A stretch of 64,000 nucleotides of DNA from Allobrachymonas chironomi DSM 19884 (GCF_000374625.1 NZ_KB894766.1:372001-436000); one strand, 5' to 3'; shown: positions 1 to 10,057, counted from the first letter of the stretch. Notes: generated by a model from the sequence alone, not told the origin. Translations and numbers: made by a program.

Positions 1-639
1 GGCACCATTGCACGCGTGCGCGCCGGCCTGCAGGCGGCCGGCGTCGGCATTCCCCAGGGCTTCCCCGATTACGTGCTGCACACCATGGTGCGCGTGGTGC
101 GTGGCGGCGAAGAGGTCAAGATCAGCAAGCGCGCCGGCAGCTACGTCACGCTGCGCGACCTGATCGAATGGACCAGCGCCGATGCGGTGCGCTTCTTCCT
201 GCTGTCGCGCAAGCCGGATACCGAATACACCTTCGACGTTGATCTGGCGCTGAGCAAGAACAACGAAAACCCGGTCTACTACGTGCAGTACGCGCACGCC
301 CGCATCAGCTCGGTGCTGGCACAATGGGGCGGCGATACCACCTCGCTGGCGCAGGCCGACCTGTCGGCCCTGGACACCCCGGCAGCCCAGGCGCTGCTGG
401 TGAAGCTGGCCCAGTACCCCGACATGCTGCGCACCGCGGCGGCCGATTTTGCCCCGCATGATGTGACTTTCTACCTGCGTGAACTGGCCTCCAGTTACCA
501 TAGCTACTATGATGCCGAACGCATCCTGGTAGATGACGAAGCCACCCGCACGGCGCGACTGGCGCTGGTTGCCGCCACGCGTCAGGTGCTGGCCAACGGG
601 CTGGCAATGCTGGGCGTGACCGCCCCTGAAAAAATGTGA
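1..639 (+). CDS. argS: Arginyl-tRNA synthetase, C-terminal part (5' end outside window)
   Basis: This is the last 212 codons of a class Ia aminoacyl-tRNA synthetase that charges tRNA-Arg in the cytoplasm. The frame is open from base 1, so the start lies upstream of the window. The signature loop is seen as KISKRAG (variant KMSKS), about 38 residues into the visible part. It is followed by [12 protein letters not shown] and [12 protein letters not shown], typical of the ArgRS anticodon-binding helical domain. The TGA at 637-639 is ten bases before the SPOR gene. The argS, SPOR, dsbA order is, from memory, common in Burkholderiales. Identity is secure; nothing unusual is visible. Confidence 0.96.
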   Translation, partial: GTIARVRAGLQAAGVGIPQGFPDYVLHTMVRVVRGGEEVKISKRAGSYVTLRDLIEWTSADAVRFFLLSRKPDTEYTFDVDLALSKNNENPVYYVQYAHARISSVLAQWGGDTTSLAQADLSALDTPAAQALLVKLAQYPDMLRTAAADFAPHDVTFYLRELASSYHSYYDAERILVDDEATRTARLALVAATRQVLANGLAMLGVTAPEKM

Positions 640-649
640 GCCCCAACGC

Positions 650-1621
650 ATGACCAAGGCAGTTCAACACCGTATTCCTTCCCGCCCCCTGCGCCGAGCC
701 CAACGCGGTATCGGCCTGGTGGGCTTTATCGTCGGCCTGGTGGTCGGTCTGGCCGTGGCCCTCGGCGTGGCCGTCTATGTCACCAAGGTACCCTCGCCCT
801 TCAACGACAAGAGCTCGGTACGTACCGCCGAGCAACAGGCCGCCGAAGAGGAGGCCCTGAAGAAGTGGGACCCGAACGCCGGCCTGCAACCGGGCAAGAC
901 CAAGCCGGCTCCGACAGAAGAGCCCGCCCCGACCGAAGCTCCGGCGCCGCAGGATGAACCCGACCGCAGCACCCCGCCTGCAACCGATACCGATACCGAT
1001 ACCCAGGCTGATGGCGACACCAGCCGTGACGCGACCACCACCAGCCCCGACAGCAGCACTCCGCCTGCCGTGCTGGGTGATCGCGACCGCGAACTGGAGC
1101 AGGCTCGCAAGGAAGCCGAAGCCAAGCTGGCCGCCGACAAGGCGCGCGAGCAGGCCCGTGCCAAGGCGAAAGCCGAAGCAGACGCCAAGGCCAAGGCGGA
1201 TGCCGAAGCCAAGGGAAAGGCCGACGCCAGGGCCAAGGCTGACGCCGCCGCCAAGGCCAAATCCGATGCAGCGGCCAAGGCCAACCAGTCCAGCGATCCG
1301 ATCGGCGCACTGGTGGAGTCGCGTACCAAGCCGGCTCCGGCACCCAAGCCGACGCCGACGCCGGCCCCGACTGCCAGCAACGAGCCTTTTGTCTACTTCG
1401 TGCAGGCCGGCGCCTTCCGCAATGCCTCCGAGGCCGATGCCCAGAAGGCACGCCTGTCCCTGCTGGGCATGAACCCGCGCGTCACCGAGCGTGACCAGGC
1501 CGGTCGCCCGATCTACCGCGTGCGCCTGGGCCCCTACAACAGCAAGGCCGATGCCGACAGCGCGCGCAGCCGCCTCGAGAACGCTGGCGTCACGGCCGCC
1601 CTGGTGCGCGTCCAGCGCTGA
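650..1621 (+). CDS. SPOR-domain (FtsN-like) inner-membrane cell-division protein
   Basis: This 323-residue protein has a short basic cytoplasmic N-terminus, one membrane segment at about residues 22-45 (GLVGFIVGLVVGLAVALGV), a long low-complexity periplasmic linker and a C-terminal SPOR domain at about 245-323. The linker has an acidic/Pro-rich stretch (about 85-145), then an Ala/Lys repeat (about 150-210, units like AKAKADAEAK) and a Pro/Ala stretch. SPOR domains bind denuded glycan strands at the septum, so a role in division is inferred from architecture. It starts 10 bases after argS and is probably co-transcribed with it. A functional FtsN assignment is likely but not proved, because other SPOR proteins share this layout. 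Confidence 0.85.
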   Translation: MTKAVQHRIPSRPLRRAQRGIGLVGFIVGLVVGLAVALGVAVYVTKVPSPFNDKSSVRTAEQQAAEEEALKKWDPNAGLQPGKTKPAPTEEPAPTEAPAPQDEPDRSTPPATDTDTDTQADGDTSRDATTTSPDSSTPPAVLGDRDRELEQARKEAEAKLAADKAREQARAKAKAEADAKAKADAEAKGKADARAKADAAAKAKSDAAAKANQSSDPIGALVESRTKPAPAPKPTPTPAPTASNEPFVYFVQAGAFRNASEADAQKARLSLLGMNPRVTERDQAGRPIYRVRLGPYNSKADADSARSRLENAGVTAALVRVQR

Positions 1622-1738
1622 TCGTCCCGCACCGTTACACCCGCATACACCGACACTGGCACTTTCCGCGCGCGAACCGGTCAGAATCCAGGTTCCCGCC
1701 CGGACCGGAGCCGGGCAAGACCCACTGGAGATCCTCTC

Positions 1739-2398
1739 ATGCAACGTCGCGAATTCACGTTTGCCGGCATCGCCGGCGTCACTGCAGCCGGCCTGGCGAC
1801 CCTGAGCCTGCCGGCCCGTGCCCAATCGGCCAGCGATTACACCGCCGGCAAGGACTACATGGTGCTGCGCAAGCCGGTCGCCACCAGCGCCCCGGCCGGC
1901 AAGGTCGAGGTGATCGAGTTCTTCGGCTACTGGTGCCCGCACTGCAACACCTTTGATCCCGAATTCAACGCCTGGATGAAGTCGGCTCCGGCCCACATCC
2001 AGTTCCGCCGTGTCCCGGTCGCCTTCCGTCCGGAAATGGCCCCGATGCAGCGCCTGTTCTACGCGCTGGAAGCGGTCGGCATGGTGAGCCGCATGCACGG
2101 CAAGGTCTTCAACGCCTACCACAACCAGCGTATCGACCTGAGCACCGATGCGGCCATCCTGAAATGGGCCGCACAGCAGCCCGAACTGAAAGACGGCCGC
2201 TTTGCCCAGGCCTACCAGTCCTTCGGCATGTCGGCCAAGCTGAACCAGGCCAACCAGCTGGTCGAGGCCTTTGCGATTGACGGTGTGCCCTCGCTGGGCG
2301 TGGCCGGCAAGTACTACCTGGACGGGCAGACCGCCCGCGGCCTGACGCGCGGCATCCAGATCGCCACCGCGCTGGCGGCCCAGGAAGCCCGTCGCTGA
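1739..2398 (+). CDS. dsbA: Periplasmic thiol:disulfide interchange protein DsbA
   Basis: This is a 219-residue DsbA-type oxidoreductase that introduces disulfides into exported proteins. The N-terminus MQRREFTFAG followed by a hydrophobic stretch and AQS is an export signal; the paired arginines resemble a Tat signal, but a Sec signal is not excluded. The active site CPHC is at residues 66-69 after EFFGYW, and the cis-proline region IDGVPSLGV lies near the C-terminus. A GGAG sits about 9 bases before the ATG. It follows the SPOR gene by 117 bases, a frequent arrangement in this group. Confidence 0.93.
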   Translation: MQRREFTFAGIAGVTAAGLATLSLPARAQSASDYTAGKDYMVLRKPVATSAPAGKVEVIEFFGYWCPHCNTFDPEFNAWMKSAPAHIQFRRVPVAFRPEMAPMQRLFYALEAVGMVSRMHGKVFNAYHNQRIDLSTDAAILKWAAQQPELKDGRFAQAYQSFGMSAKLNQANQLVEAFAIDGVPSLGVAGKYYLDGQTARGLTRGIQIATALAAQEARR

Positions 2399-2476
2399 TT
2401 TCCCTGCCCGGCCGGGTCCGCCCGGCCCGGGCTGCACCCGTTTACAATCGGTGCAGACTTTCTGCATGATGCTCCA

Positions 2477-3052
2477 ATGAACTTCCCCATCAGCTCCCGG
2501 CTCCTTTCCCTGGCTGCAGCCTGCCTGCTGGCGGCGCCTGCGCTGGTGCAGGCCGAAACCGCCGACCGCTACAAGCCGCTGAATGTGGAGGCGGACGCCA
2601 TGCAGTACAACGATGCCAGCAAGACCACCACCTTCACCGGTCGTGTGGTGGCCACCAAGGGCACCATCGTGCTGCGTGCCGGCACCGTGCGCGTACAGCA
2701 GGATGCCCAGGGCAACCAGCTCGTCACGCTGCTGGCCGGCCCGGGCGAGCAGGCCCTGCTGCGCCAGAAGCGCGATGGCCTGAACGAATTCATCGAGGCG
2801 CAAGCCAACCAGATGGTGCGCGATGACCGCACGCTGCAGACGCAGCTGACCGGCAATGCCCGCATCCGCCGGCTGGTCGGCTCCACCGTGGCCGACGAGG
2901 TGATCGGTCACCGCATCACCTACAACGAGCTGACCGAAACCTACAGCGTGACCGGTGGCGCCTCTACCGCCACCGGTAGCGCCAATGCCGTGCCCTCGGG
3001 CCGCGTCCGCGCCACCATCGTGCCCCTGAACCAGTCCGGGAGCCGTCGATGA
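2477..3052 (+). CDS. lptA: Lipopolysaccharide transport periplasmic protein LptA
   Basis: LptA forms the periplasmic bridge that carries LPS from the inner-membrane LptBFGC complex to LptDE. The 191-residue protein has a Sec signal peptide (cleavage near residue 26, after LVQA). It continues with the OstA-like fold: [20 protein letters not shown], a second strand set and the later [13 protein letters not shown] motif. Its ATG has no good ribosome-binding site. A TACAAT at 2443-2448 is a possible -10. The stop overlaps the lptB start by four bases (ATGA). The usual upstream partner lptC is not here; dsbA is in its place. Confidence 0.93.
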   Translation: MNFPISSRLLSLAAACLLAAPALVQAETADRYKPLNVEADAMQYNDASKTTTFTGRVVATKGTIVLRAGTVRVQQDAQGNQLVTLLAGPGEQALLRQKRDGLNEFIEAQANQMVRDDRTLQTQLTGNARIRRLVGSTVADEVIGHRITYNELTETYSVTGGASTATGSANAVPSGRVRATIVPLNQSGSRR

Positions 3053-3816
3053 GCAGCGCTCCGGCCGGCGCCGGCAGCAGCATGCTGCAGGTGCGCAACC
3101 TGCAGAAAACCTATGGCCGCCGCAAGGTGGTCACCGATGTCTCGCTGGATGTGCGCACCGGTGAAGTGGTCGGCCTGCTCGGCCCCAACGGTGCCGGCAA
3201 GACCACCTCCTTCTACATGATCGTCGGCCTGATCCGGGCCGACGGTGGCCGCATCGCCATCGGCAATCGCCAGGTCGAGGATCTGCCGATCCACGAGCGT
3301 TCGCGCATGGGCCTGAGCTACCTGCCGCAGGAAGCCTCGATTTTCCGCAAGCTCAATGTCGAGGACAACATTCGTGCCGTGCTGCAACTGCAGCAGGACG
3401 AGCGGGGCAAGCCGCTGGGCCGAACCGAGGTGGAAAACCGCCTGAATGCCCTGCTGGCCGACCTCAACATCGAGCGCCTGCGCAAGTCGCCCGCTCTGGC
3501 GCTGTCCGGCGGCGAACGCCGCCGCGTCGAAATTGCCCGCGCGCTGGCCACGCAGCCGCGCTTCATCCTGCTGGACGAGCCCTTTGCCGGCATCGACCCG
3601 ATTGCCGTGCTCGATATCCAGCGCATCATCAAGTTCCTCAAGCAGCGCGGACTGGGTGTGCTGATCACCGACCACAACGTGCGCGAGACGCTGGGTATCT
3701 GCGACCACGCCTACATCATCAGCGAAGGTCGTGTGCTGGCGGCTGGCACGCCGGCCGAAATCGTGGCAGATCCCGATGTACGTCGTGTCTATCTGGGCGA
3801 AAATTTCAGCATGTGA
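3049..3816 (+). CDS. lptB: LPS export ABC transporter ATP-binding protein LptB
   Basis: This 255-residue ABC ATPase powers LPS extraction with LptFG. It shows Walker [10 protein letters not shown] (about residues 44-52), the Q-loop region YLPQEASIF, signature LSGGERRR, Walker [14 protein letters not shown] and the H-loop TDHNV. The N-terminus carries about 11 extra residues before the usual [13 protein letters not shown] start at the internal ATG (residue 12) is possible, but the ATGA overlap with lptA favours the upstream one. Length and motifs are normal. Confidence 0.96.
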   Translation: MSSAPAGAGSSMLQVRNLQKTYGRRKVVTDVSLDVRTGEVVGLLGPNGAGKTTSFYMIVGLIRADGGRIAIGNRQVEDLPIHERSRMGLSYLPQEASIFRKLNVEDNIRAVLQLQQDERGKPLGRTEVENRLNALLADLNIERLRKSPALALSGGERRRVEIARALATQPRFILLDEPFAGIDPIAVLDIQRIIKFLKQRGLGVLITDHNVRETLGICDHAYIISEGRVLAAGTPAEIVADPDVRRVYLGENFSM

Positions 3817-3921
3817 CGCCCATCTGCCGTCAACTGCACTGATCTCCATGTTTTCTGCCCTGTTCTCCGCTCTCCGCCCGCCATATGGAGCGCGCGCAGG
3901 CCACCTGCCCATCCGCCGCGC

Positions 3922-5520
3922 ATGAAAGCCGGCCTGCAACTCCGCATCAGCCAGAACCTGGCACTGACGCCACAGCTGCAGCATGCCATCCGGCTGCTGC
4001 AGGCCTCCACCCAGGAACTGCAACAGGAAGTGGAACAGATGCTGGCCGAGAATCCTTTCCTGGAACTGGCCGATGACGGCGGACCGCCTGACACCGCGCC
4101 GGAATCCGGCCTCGATGCCGATGGCATGACCGATGCTGGCGAACACGATGCAGACCCGCTGCACGATACCGCCAGCCAACTGATGGATGCCAGCGGCCAG
4201 GACGATTGGCAGGAAGCCGGGGCCTGGGACGACTGGTCCTCCGGCGCCAACGCACGCGACGAAACCCCCGAGCACGGCGACAGCAGCCTGGCAGTCGAGG
4301 ATCAGCTGCATGCGCTGCCGGCCAGCTGGCAGTCCGCCGGCAGTGCCGCGGGCGATGACGAACAGCTGCTGTACAACAAGCGCCAGCCCGAGAGCCTGAG
4401 CGCCCACCTGCACCAGCAGGCGATGGCCTTGCGGCTCGATGCCCTGGATCGGGCCGCCCTGTACGCGCTGATCGAATCACTGAACGAGGACGGCTATCTG
4501 GAAGACAGCCTGGAGACGCTGACCATGGCGCTGCAGGAGCAGATTCCCGACAGCCTGCTGGACACCGCCCACGAGACGCTGCAGGATCACCTGCGTATCG
4601 CGCTCGGCCTGTTGCAATCGATGGAGCCGACCGGCGTGGGTGCACGCCAGCTGGCCGAATGCCTGCGCCTGCAGCTGCTGGCGCTGCCCGCCAGCCAGGC
4701 CGATGCCGGCACGCGGCAGATCGCGCTGGATCTGTGCGCCCAGCCGCTGGAGCTGCTGGCGCGGCGCGATCTGCGTACCCTGGCGCGCCAGACCGGCCAC
4801 AGCCAGCCTGCGCTGCGCCAGGCCTTGCAGCTGATTGCCCGGCTGGAGCCCAAGCCGGGCCGCCGTTTTGCCGTGGCCGAACAGCAGGTGGTGATTCCGG
4901 ATGTACTGGTGTTGCGCGCGCCCGCACACCAGCCGCAGCGCTGGCTGGTACGGCTGAACCCGGCGGTGCTGCCGCGCGTGCAGGTCCAGGACATGTATGC
5001 CGGGGTGCTGCGCCAGCACCAGGGCGAAGCCGTGCAGGCGCTGCAGCAGCAGCTGCAGGAAGCACGCTGGATGGTGAAGAGCATCCAGCAGCGCTTCGAC
5101 ACCATTCTGCGCGTCAGCCAGGCCATCGTGGCGCGCCAGGAGCGCTTTTTCGAGCAAGGCGTGCTGGCGATGGAGCCGCTGGTGATGCGCGATATTGCCG
5201 AGGCGCTGGGCTTGCACGAATCCACCATCAGCCGCGTCAGCAGCGCCAAGTACATGCAGACGCCCTGGGGCACCTTCGAGCTGAAGTACTTTTTTGGCTC
5301 GGGCGTCAGCACCGATGACGGCCAGGGCACCAGCAGCACCGCCGTGCGTGCCCTCATCGGTCAGCTGATTGCCGATGAGGATCCGCGCAAGCCGCTCAGC
5401 GACAGCCGCTTGGGCGAGCTGCTGGCCGAACGCGGCATCCAGTGCGCACGTCGCACCGTGGCCAAGTACCGCGAACAGCTGAAACTGCCACCGGCGCATC
5501 TGCGCAAGTCGCTGGACTGA
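3922..5520 (+). CDS. rpoN: RNA polymerase sigma-54 factor RpoN
   Basis: Sigma-54 directs RNA polymerase to -24/-12 promoters that need AAA+ activators. At 532 residues it is longer than the roughly 480 typical of enterics. The extra length is an acidic region II (about 50-150, rich in Asp/Glu/Gly). Region I (MKAGLQLRISQNLALTPQLQ) is Gln/Leu-rich as expected. The helix-turn-helix (DIAEALGLHESTISRVSSAK) and the RpoN box ARRTVAKYRE near the C-terminus are intact. It is 105 bases after lptB. The genes that normally follow it (hpf, ptsN, hprK) are 35 kb away on the other strand. Confidence 0.96.
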   Translation: MKAGLQLRISQNLALTPQLQHAIRLLQASTQELQQEVEQMLAENPFLELADDGGPPDTAPESGLDADGMTDAGEHDADPLHDTASQLMDASGQDDWQEAGAWDDWSSGANARDETPEHGDSSLAVEDQLHALPASWQSAGSAAGDDEQLLYNKRQPESLSAHLHQQAMALRLDALDRAALYALIESLNEDGYLEDSLETLTMALQEQIPDSLLDTAHETLQDHLRIALGLLQSMEPTGVGARQLAECLRLQLLALPASQADAGTRQIALDLCAQPLELLARRDLRTLARQTGHSQPALRQALQLIARLEPKPGRRFAVAEQQVVIPDVLVLRAPAHQPQRWLVRLNPAVLPRVQVQDMYAGVLRQHQGEAVQALQQQLQEARWMVKSIQQRFDTILRVSQAIVARQERFFEQGVLAMEPLVMRDIAEALGLHESTISRVSSAKYMQTPWGTFELKYFFGSGVSTDDGQGTSSTAVRALIGQLIADEDPRKPLSDSRLGELLAERGIQCARRTVAKYREQLKLPPAHLRKSLD

Positions 5521-5557
5521 GCAGGCTGGCCGTACCGGCTACCGGGTCAGAAGCGGT

Positions 5558-5773
5558 TTATGGCTGGCTGTTGTCTGCAGCAGGCCCGACCTCCTGCCCG
5601 TCAGTCTTCTGGCTGCACTTGTCGCCCTTCTTGCCGCACTGGCCGTCTTTCTGGCAGCCACCCAGCAGCCACCAGGCCAGTGCTCCCAGAGCCAGCAGAC
5701 CCACGACGGCACCACCGGCGCAGCAGCTGCTGCCCGGTTTTCCACAGGAAGAATGGGAACAGCATTTTTTCAT
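5558..5773 (-). CDS. Small cysteine-rich single-pass membrane protein, unknown function
   Basis: This is a 71-residue protein with eight cysteines. The N-terminus MKKCCSHSSCGKPGSSCC holds five, one membrane segment follows (about 19-39, GGAVVGLLALGALAWWLLGG), and then three more cysteines come in CQKDGQC and GDKC before a polar acidic tail. The start is chosen by an AGGAG six bases before the ATG; an in-frame upstream extension lacks this. It converges with rpoN, 37 bases away. I do not recognise the family. The CC and CXC spacing would suit metal binding or disulfides, but that is inference. It is short, though the ribosome-binding site and clear architecture support a real gene. Confidence 0.6.
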   Translation of the reverse strand: MKKCCSHSSCGKPGSSCCAGGAVVGLLALGALAWWLLGGCQKDGQCGKKGDKCSQKTDGQEVGPAADNSQP

Positions 5774-5908
5774 GGTGTACTCCTGCATGACATGAAAAGG
5801 GGACATCCTCATGGTACGCCCTGCAGCCGTACTGGCAAGCCTTGCCACAATGCGTTACCTTTGCAGGGTCATCTGGCGCGCACCGCCGCAAGGAACCGCA
5901 GAAACAGA

Positions 5909-5962
5909 CATGCCCGCACAAGGCGGGCATGCTGGAACGCAGGCAGCTGCCCTGACGGGCAG
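5909..5962 (-). terminator. Two hairpins downstream of ssb, probable termination region
   Basis: Two perfect inverted repeats lie just past the ssb stop on the minus strand. CTGCCC/GGGCAG is at 5947-5962 with a TGAC loop. CATGCCCGC/GCGGGCATG is at 5909-5931 with a 5-base loop. Only a weak U-rich stretch follows, so termination strength is uncertain. Confidence 0.45.
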
Positions 5963-5975
5963 GCCGTTGCCGGGA

Positions 5976-6530
5976 TCAGAACGGAATATCGTCGTCCATG
6001 TCGCCAAAACCGCCGGCATCGGCAACCGGCTGCGAAGCCATGGGCGCAGCAGCGGCCGGTGCGGCAGCGGCAGGAGCCGCAGCACGTGGCGCCATCGGAG
6101 CCGCCTGACGCGGCGCAGCACGGCCTCCGCCGTAGCCCCCACCGAAAGCGCCCTCGTCCTGGCCATAGGCGTCACCGCCGCCACCCATGCCTTCACGCTT
6201 GCCCAGCATCTGCATCTGGTCTACACGGATTTCGGTGGCGTAGCGGTCCTGGCCGGTGGCCTGATCCTGCCACTTGCGCGTGCGGATGCTGCCTTCGACA
6301 TAGATCTGGCTGCCCTTGCGCAGGTACTGGCCGACGATTTCGGCCAGACGGCCGTTGAACACCAGGCGGTGCCACTCGGTGTGCTCGCGCATTTCACCGG
6401 ACTGCTTGTCCTTCCAGCGGTCGGAAGTGGCCAGCGTGACGTTGGCGACCTGGTCGCCGCTCGGGAAGGTGCGGATTTCGGGATCGCGGCCAAGGTTGCC
6501 GACGAGGATGACTTTGTTGACGGATGCCAT
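5976..6530 (-). CDS. ssb: Single-stranded DNA-binding protein SSB
   Basis: SSB coats single-stranded DNA in replication, repair and recombination. The 184-residue protein starts [20 protein letters not shown], has the OB fold over about residues 1-112 ([15 protein letters not shown] is typical), then a Gly/Ala/Pro-rich disordered linker. It ends in DMDDDIPF, the acidic tip that recruits partner proteins. An upstream in-frame extension of 34 codons exists, but homology fixes the start at 6530. An AT-rich promoter island lies between it and the upstream MFS gene. An ssb/MFS pairing is, from memory, common in Burkholderiales, usually beside uvrA, which is not seen here. Confidence 0.95.
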   Translation of the reverse strand: MASVNKVILVGNLGRDPEIRTFPSGDQVANVTLATSDRWKDKQSGEMREHTEWHRLVFNGRLAEIVGQYLRKGSQIYVEGSIRTRKWQDQATGQDRYATEIRVDQMQMLGKREGMGGGGDAYGQDEGAFGGGYGGGRAAPRQAAPMAPRAAAPAAAAPAAAAPMASQPVADAGGFGDMDDDIPF

Positions 6531-6601
6531 GACGATGTCCTGGATGCTTGGCCCTTGCCGATGTAGCGAATGGTGACCAAGGGAGTTGGAGAAAGCCGGC
6601 C

Positions 6602-6697
6602 GTGCCCCGTGCCGGGGCACGCCGGTGTGCATGATACCCCGGAGCCGAGCGACGGGATAGTGGCACTATTATATAAGAAGAAAATACTATTTTATGA
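6602..6697 (-). promoter_or_regulatory. ssb: ssb promoter region: AT-rich island with TATAAT
   Basis: A 35-base AT-rich patch (6663-6697) interrupts the GC-rich background between the MFS stop and ssb. On the minus strand it contains a perfect -10 hexamer TATAAT (6668-6673) preceded by TTA; no strong -35 is seen. Between it and ssb is a hairpin GTGCCCCG/CGGGGCAC (6602-6620) that would sit in the 5' leader. Confidence 0.5.
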
Positions 6698-7933
6698 CTT
6701 GTTGACCGATACCCGGGACAGCACCGGCATATTCCAGGCCACCACCAGCCACAGCAGCATCAACGCAATGCAGGCCAGCGATACCGCCACCGGCCCATCC
6801 TGCTTGAGCAGGATGCCACCCACTGCACCGCCCACGAACAGGCCAAGCGACTGCACCGTGTTGTACACGCCCAGCGCCATGCCGCGCAGCGGTTCCGGGG
6901 CGTGGCGCGACACCAGGCTCGGCTGCGATGCCTCGAGGATGTTGAAGCCGGTAAAGAACACCAGCAGCAGCAGCGCCAGCTGCCAGAGCGAGGGCAGACT
7001 CTGGTACTGCAGCTGGTCATTGATCCACCACAACGCCAGCTGCACCAGCAGGATCAGCACCATGGACACCAGCAGCATCAGGCGCAGCTTGCCGGCACGT
7101 TCCATGCGGAACAGCAGCGCTCCCATCAGCACAAAAGAGCCGAGCACGGCGGGCAGATAGACCTGCCAGTGCTGCGGCTGCGCCAGCCCGGCCTGCACCA
7201 GCAGCGCCGGCACCACCATCCACATGGCCAGCTGCACCGCATGCAGCACGAAGACGCCGGCATTCAGGCGCAGCAATGTCGGATGCTGCAGCGTCTGCCA
7301 CAGGCTGCCGCGCGCAGGCGCGGCGCGCAGGCGCACCGGCTCTTCAGGCACCAGCAGATAGAGGCCGCCAATGCCCAGCAAGGCCAGCACCGCCACCAGC
7401 CAGAACATGCCGGACAGGCCGATCCAGCCCGCCAGCAGTGGCGAGATCACCAGCGCCAGCGAAAACACCAGGCCGATGCTGCCACCGATGATGGCCATTG
7501 CCTTGGTGCGCACGCTGTCACGTGTCAGGTCGGCCAGCAGCGCCGTCACGGCTGCCGATACCGCCCCCGCGCCTTGCAGCGCGCGACCGATCAGCAGGCC
7601 GTCGATGCTGGTGGCCAGCGCCGCCACCACGCAGCCCAGCGCAAACACCAGCATGCCCAGCGTGATCAGGCGCTTGCGGCCGAAACGGTCGCTCGCCATG
7701 CCCAGCGGCAGGTGCAGCAGTGCCTGCGTCAGGCCATAGATGCCCATGGCCAGGCCGATATTGGCCGGCGTGGCTCCCGTGTAGCTGGCCGCTGCCAGCG
7801 GGAACACCGGCACCACCAGGAACAGGCCCAGCATGCGCAGGGCGAAGATCAGCGCCAGCCCCAGGCTGGAACGCCGTTCGTCGGCAGTCATCCGGCTGCT
7901 GTCGGCTGCCGGCGTGGAAGAAGTTGAAGTCAC
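6692..7933 (-). CDS. MFS transporter (12-TM drug/sugar-type exporter)
   Basis: This 413-residue major facilitator has the loop 2-3 motif GMASDRFGRKRLI and the TM5 antiporter-like region GGSIGLVFSLALVISPLLAG, consistent with a drug:H+ antiporter-like permease (YajR/EmrD type). The substrate cannot be read from sequence. The start is GTG at 7933, with an AGGA nine bases or so upstream; an ATG at 7891 is the alternative but lacks a ribosome-binding site. It lies upstream of ssb on the same strand with a separate ssb promoter between them. Confidence 0.85.
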   Translation of the reverse strand: MTSTSSTPAADSSRMTADERRSSLGLALIFALRMLGLFLVVPVFPLAAASYTGATPANIGLAMGIYGLTQALLHLPLGMASDRFGRKRLITLGMLVFALGCVVAALATSIDGLLIGRALQGAGAVSAAVTALLADLTRDSVRTKAMAIIGGSIGLVFSLALVISPLLAGWIGLSGMFWLVAVLALLGIGGLYLLVPEEPVRLRAAPARGSLWQTLQHPTLLRLNAGVFVLHAVQLAMWMVVPALLVQAGLAQPQHWQVYLPAVLGSFVLMGALLFRMERAGKLRLMLLVSMVLILLVQLALWWINDQLQYQSLPSLWQLALLLLVFFTGFNILEASQPSLVSRHAPEPLRGMALGVYNTVQSLGLFVGGAVGGILLKQDGPVAVSLACIALMLLWLVVAWNMPVLSRVSVNKS

Positions 7934-8026
7934 GACACGCTATCCTTGCTTGACGGGTGCACAGGCACTGCATGCTGCCATGCACCAAACCGCCATTGTC
8001 CCGCAAATTGTCGCTGGCAGCAGATC

Positions 8027-9904
8027 CTATATCTCGACCTTGGAGCCCAGCTCGACCACGGCGTTGCTGGGCAGGCGCAGGAAATCGGCGGCAGCACTGG
8101 CGTTGTGGTGCATTTGCGCAAACAGTTTTTCGCGCCAGGGCGCCATGCCATCGCCCAGCGTGGGTACCACGCTGTCGCGCGACAGGAAGTAGCTGGTCTG
8201 CATCGGATCCAGACGGCAGCCCTGCGGCTCCAGCAACTGCAGCGCATGCGGCAGATTCAGCTCGTCCATGTAGCCGTAATGGATCACCACCTGCCAGCAA
8301 TCATGCCCCAGGGCCTGCATGTCCAGCCGTTCTGCGGGATCGATCCAGGGCACTTCGTGGCTGCGTACCGTGACAAACAGGTTCTGCTGGTGCAGCACCT
8401 TGTTGTGCTTGAGGTTGTGCAGCAGCGCGTTCGGCACATGACCGGCCTGTGCGGTCAGGAACACGGCCGTGCCCTCCACACGCTGTGGCGGTGCCTGGAA
8501 CACCGATTCCAGAAAGCCTGGCAGATCCAGCCCTTCGGACAGCAGCTTGCGGTTGAGCAGGTTGCGGCCATCGCGCCAGGTCAGCATCAGCATGAAGATG
8601 GAGCCGGCAATCACCAGCGGGAACCAGCCGCCGTGCACCAGCTTGAGCAGGTTGGAAGCCCAGAAGGCGATATCGATGACGAAGAAGAAGGAGGTGGCCG
8701 CGAGTGCCAGCAGCAGCGGCATGCGCCAGGCGTAGCGGATCACGAAGAAGGTCAGCACGGTGGTGATCAGCATGTCGGTGGTGACGGCAATGCCGTAGGC
8801 CGCCGCCAGATTGGACGAGGAGCGGAACAGCGCCACCGCCAGCGCAATCATCACGAACAGGCCCCAGTTGACCAGCGGGATGTAGATCTGGCCGCTTTCA
8901 CGTGCGCTGGTGTGCAGCACCTGCAGGCGTGGCAGGTAGCCCAGCTGGATCACCTGCTTGGTGACACTGAAGGCGCCGGAAATCAGCGCCTGCGAGGCGA
9001 TCACGGCGGCGCAGGTCGCCAGCACCACCAGCGGAATCAGCAGCCATTCCGGTGCCAGCATGAAGAACGGGTTCTTCACGGCGTCGGGCTTGTCGAGCAG
9101 CAGGGCGCCCTGGCCAAAGTAGTTGAGCGTGAGCGCCGGCATGGCAATGGTGAACCAGGCGACGCGGATCGGCCGCTTGCCGAAATGGCCCATGTCGGCA
9201 TAGAGCGCCTCGCCCCCGGTGACACACAGCACCACCGCGCCAAGGATGATGAAGCTGGTGCCGGGATTTTCCCGGATGAAGGCCCAGGCGTAGTGCGGGC
9301 TGATGGCGCGGAGGATTTCCGGATGGTCCACGATGTGCAGCACGCCGAGGGCGGCAATCACCAGGAACCAGAGCACCATCACCGGACCGAAAAAGCGGCC
9401 AATGCCGGCGGTGCCGAAGCGCTGCATGTAGAACAGCAGCAGCAGGACGAGCAGCGTGATCGGAATCACGTAGGTCCTGAAGCCGGAGGACACGACTTCC
9501 AGGCCTTCGACCGCCGACAGCACCGAAATCGCCGGGGTGATGACGCCATCGCCATAGAACAGGCAGGTGCCGAAGACGCCGACCAGCATCATCACGCGGC
9601 GCAGCCGTGGCCGGTCCTGCACCGCCTGCGAGGCCAGCGTCAGCATGGCGATCAGGCCGCCTTCGCCGTTGTTGTCGGCACGCAGCACCAGCGTCACGTA
9701 CTTGAGCGAGACGATGATGGTCAGGGTCCAGAACAGGATGGAGAGCACGCCATAGACGTTGGCGTAGGTGAAGGCGACGTGGCCGGAACCGAAGACTTCC
9801 TTGACCGCGTACAGCACGCTGGTGCCGATATCGCCATAGACAATGCCGATGGCCCCCAGGATCAGGGCGGCCAGCGAGGACTTTTGCGTGGAATGCTGAT
9901 GCAC
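8027..9904 (-). CDS. kup: Kup-type low-affinity potassium uptake permease
   Basis: Kup imports K+ with H+. The protein (about 625 residues) begins with a short polar tail, then [22 protein letters not shown], the family hallmark. About 12 membrane segments follow to about residue 440, then a cytoplasmic C-terminal domain. In the hallmark, [10 protein letters not shown] has Val where Pro is usual. The frame opens with TTG at 9910; GTG at 9904 gives an N-terminus closer to relatives and is preferred. Gene length is normal for the family. Confidence 0.92.
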   Translation of the reverse strand: MHQHSTQKSSLAALILGAIGIVYGDIGTSVLYAVKEVFGSGHVAFTYANVYGVLSILFWTLTIIVSLKYVTLVLRADNNGEGGLIAMLTLASQAVQDRPRLRRVMMLVGVFGTCLFYGDGVITPAISVLSAVEGLEVVSSGFRTYVIPITLLVLLLLFYMQRFGTAGIGRFFGPVMVLWFLVIAALGVLHIVDHPEILRAISPHYAWAFIRENPGTSFIILGAVVLCVTGGEALYADMGHFGKRPIRVAWFTIAMPALTLNYFGQGALLLDKPDAVKNPFFMLAPEWLLIPLVVLATCAAVIASQALISGAFSVTKQVIQLGYLPRLQVLHTSARESGQIYIPLVNWGLFVMIALAVALFRSSSNLAAAYGIAVTTDMLITTVLTFFVIRYAWRMPLLLALAATSFFFVIDIAFWASNLLKLVHGGWFPLVIAGSIFMLMLTWRDGRNLLNRKLLSEGLDLPGFLESVFQAPPQRVEGTAVFLTAQAGHVPNALLHNLKHNKVLHQQNLFVTVRSHEVPWIDPAERLDMQALGHDCWQVVIHYGYMDELNLPHALQLLEPQGCRLDPMQTSYFLSRDSVVPTLGDGMAPWREKLFAQMHHNASAAADFLRLPSNAVVELGSKVEI

Positions 9905-10057
9905 GATCAAACAGTTCGCCGGCCCGGGGGAGCGCAGCGGTTACATGCCTCCGGAAATGCAAGGCGGTGCGCAGGCCGAGGCCTGTAACAGGATGCACAC
10001 ACCGTGCCGTATTCTGCATCATTTCCGGCCTGTGCAACAGCCCGCATCCAAAACGCA

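Noticed and set aside
1090-1290. Short repeats in the SPOR gene, first considered as a CRISPR-like or tandem-repeat element
   Set aside because: The repeats are in-frame Ala/Lys codons of a protein linker, irregular in length and without spacers.
305-2911. Open frame of 868 codons antisense to argS, SPOR, dsbA and lptA
   Set aside because: It spans several genuine plus-strand genes and their gaps and has no domain signature.
7946-9988. Open frame of 680 codons antisense to kup
   Set aside because: The composition is typical of a shadow frame and Kup is unambiguous on the minus strand.
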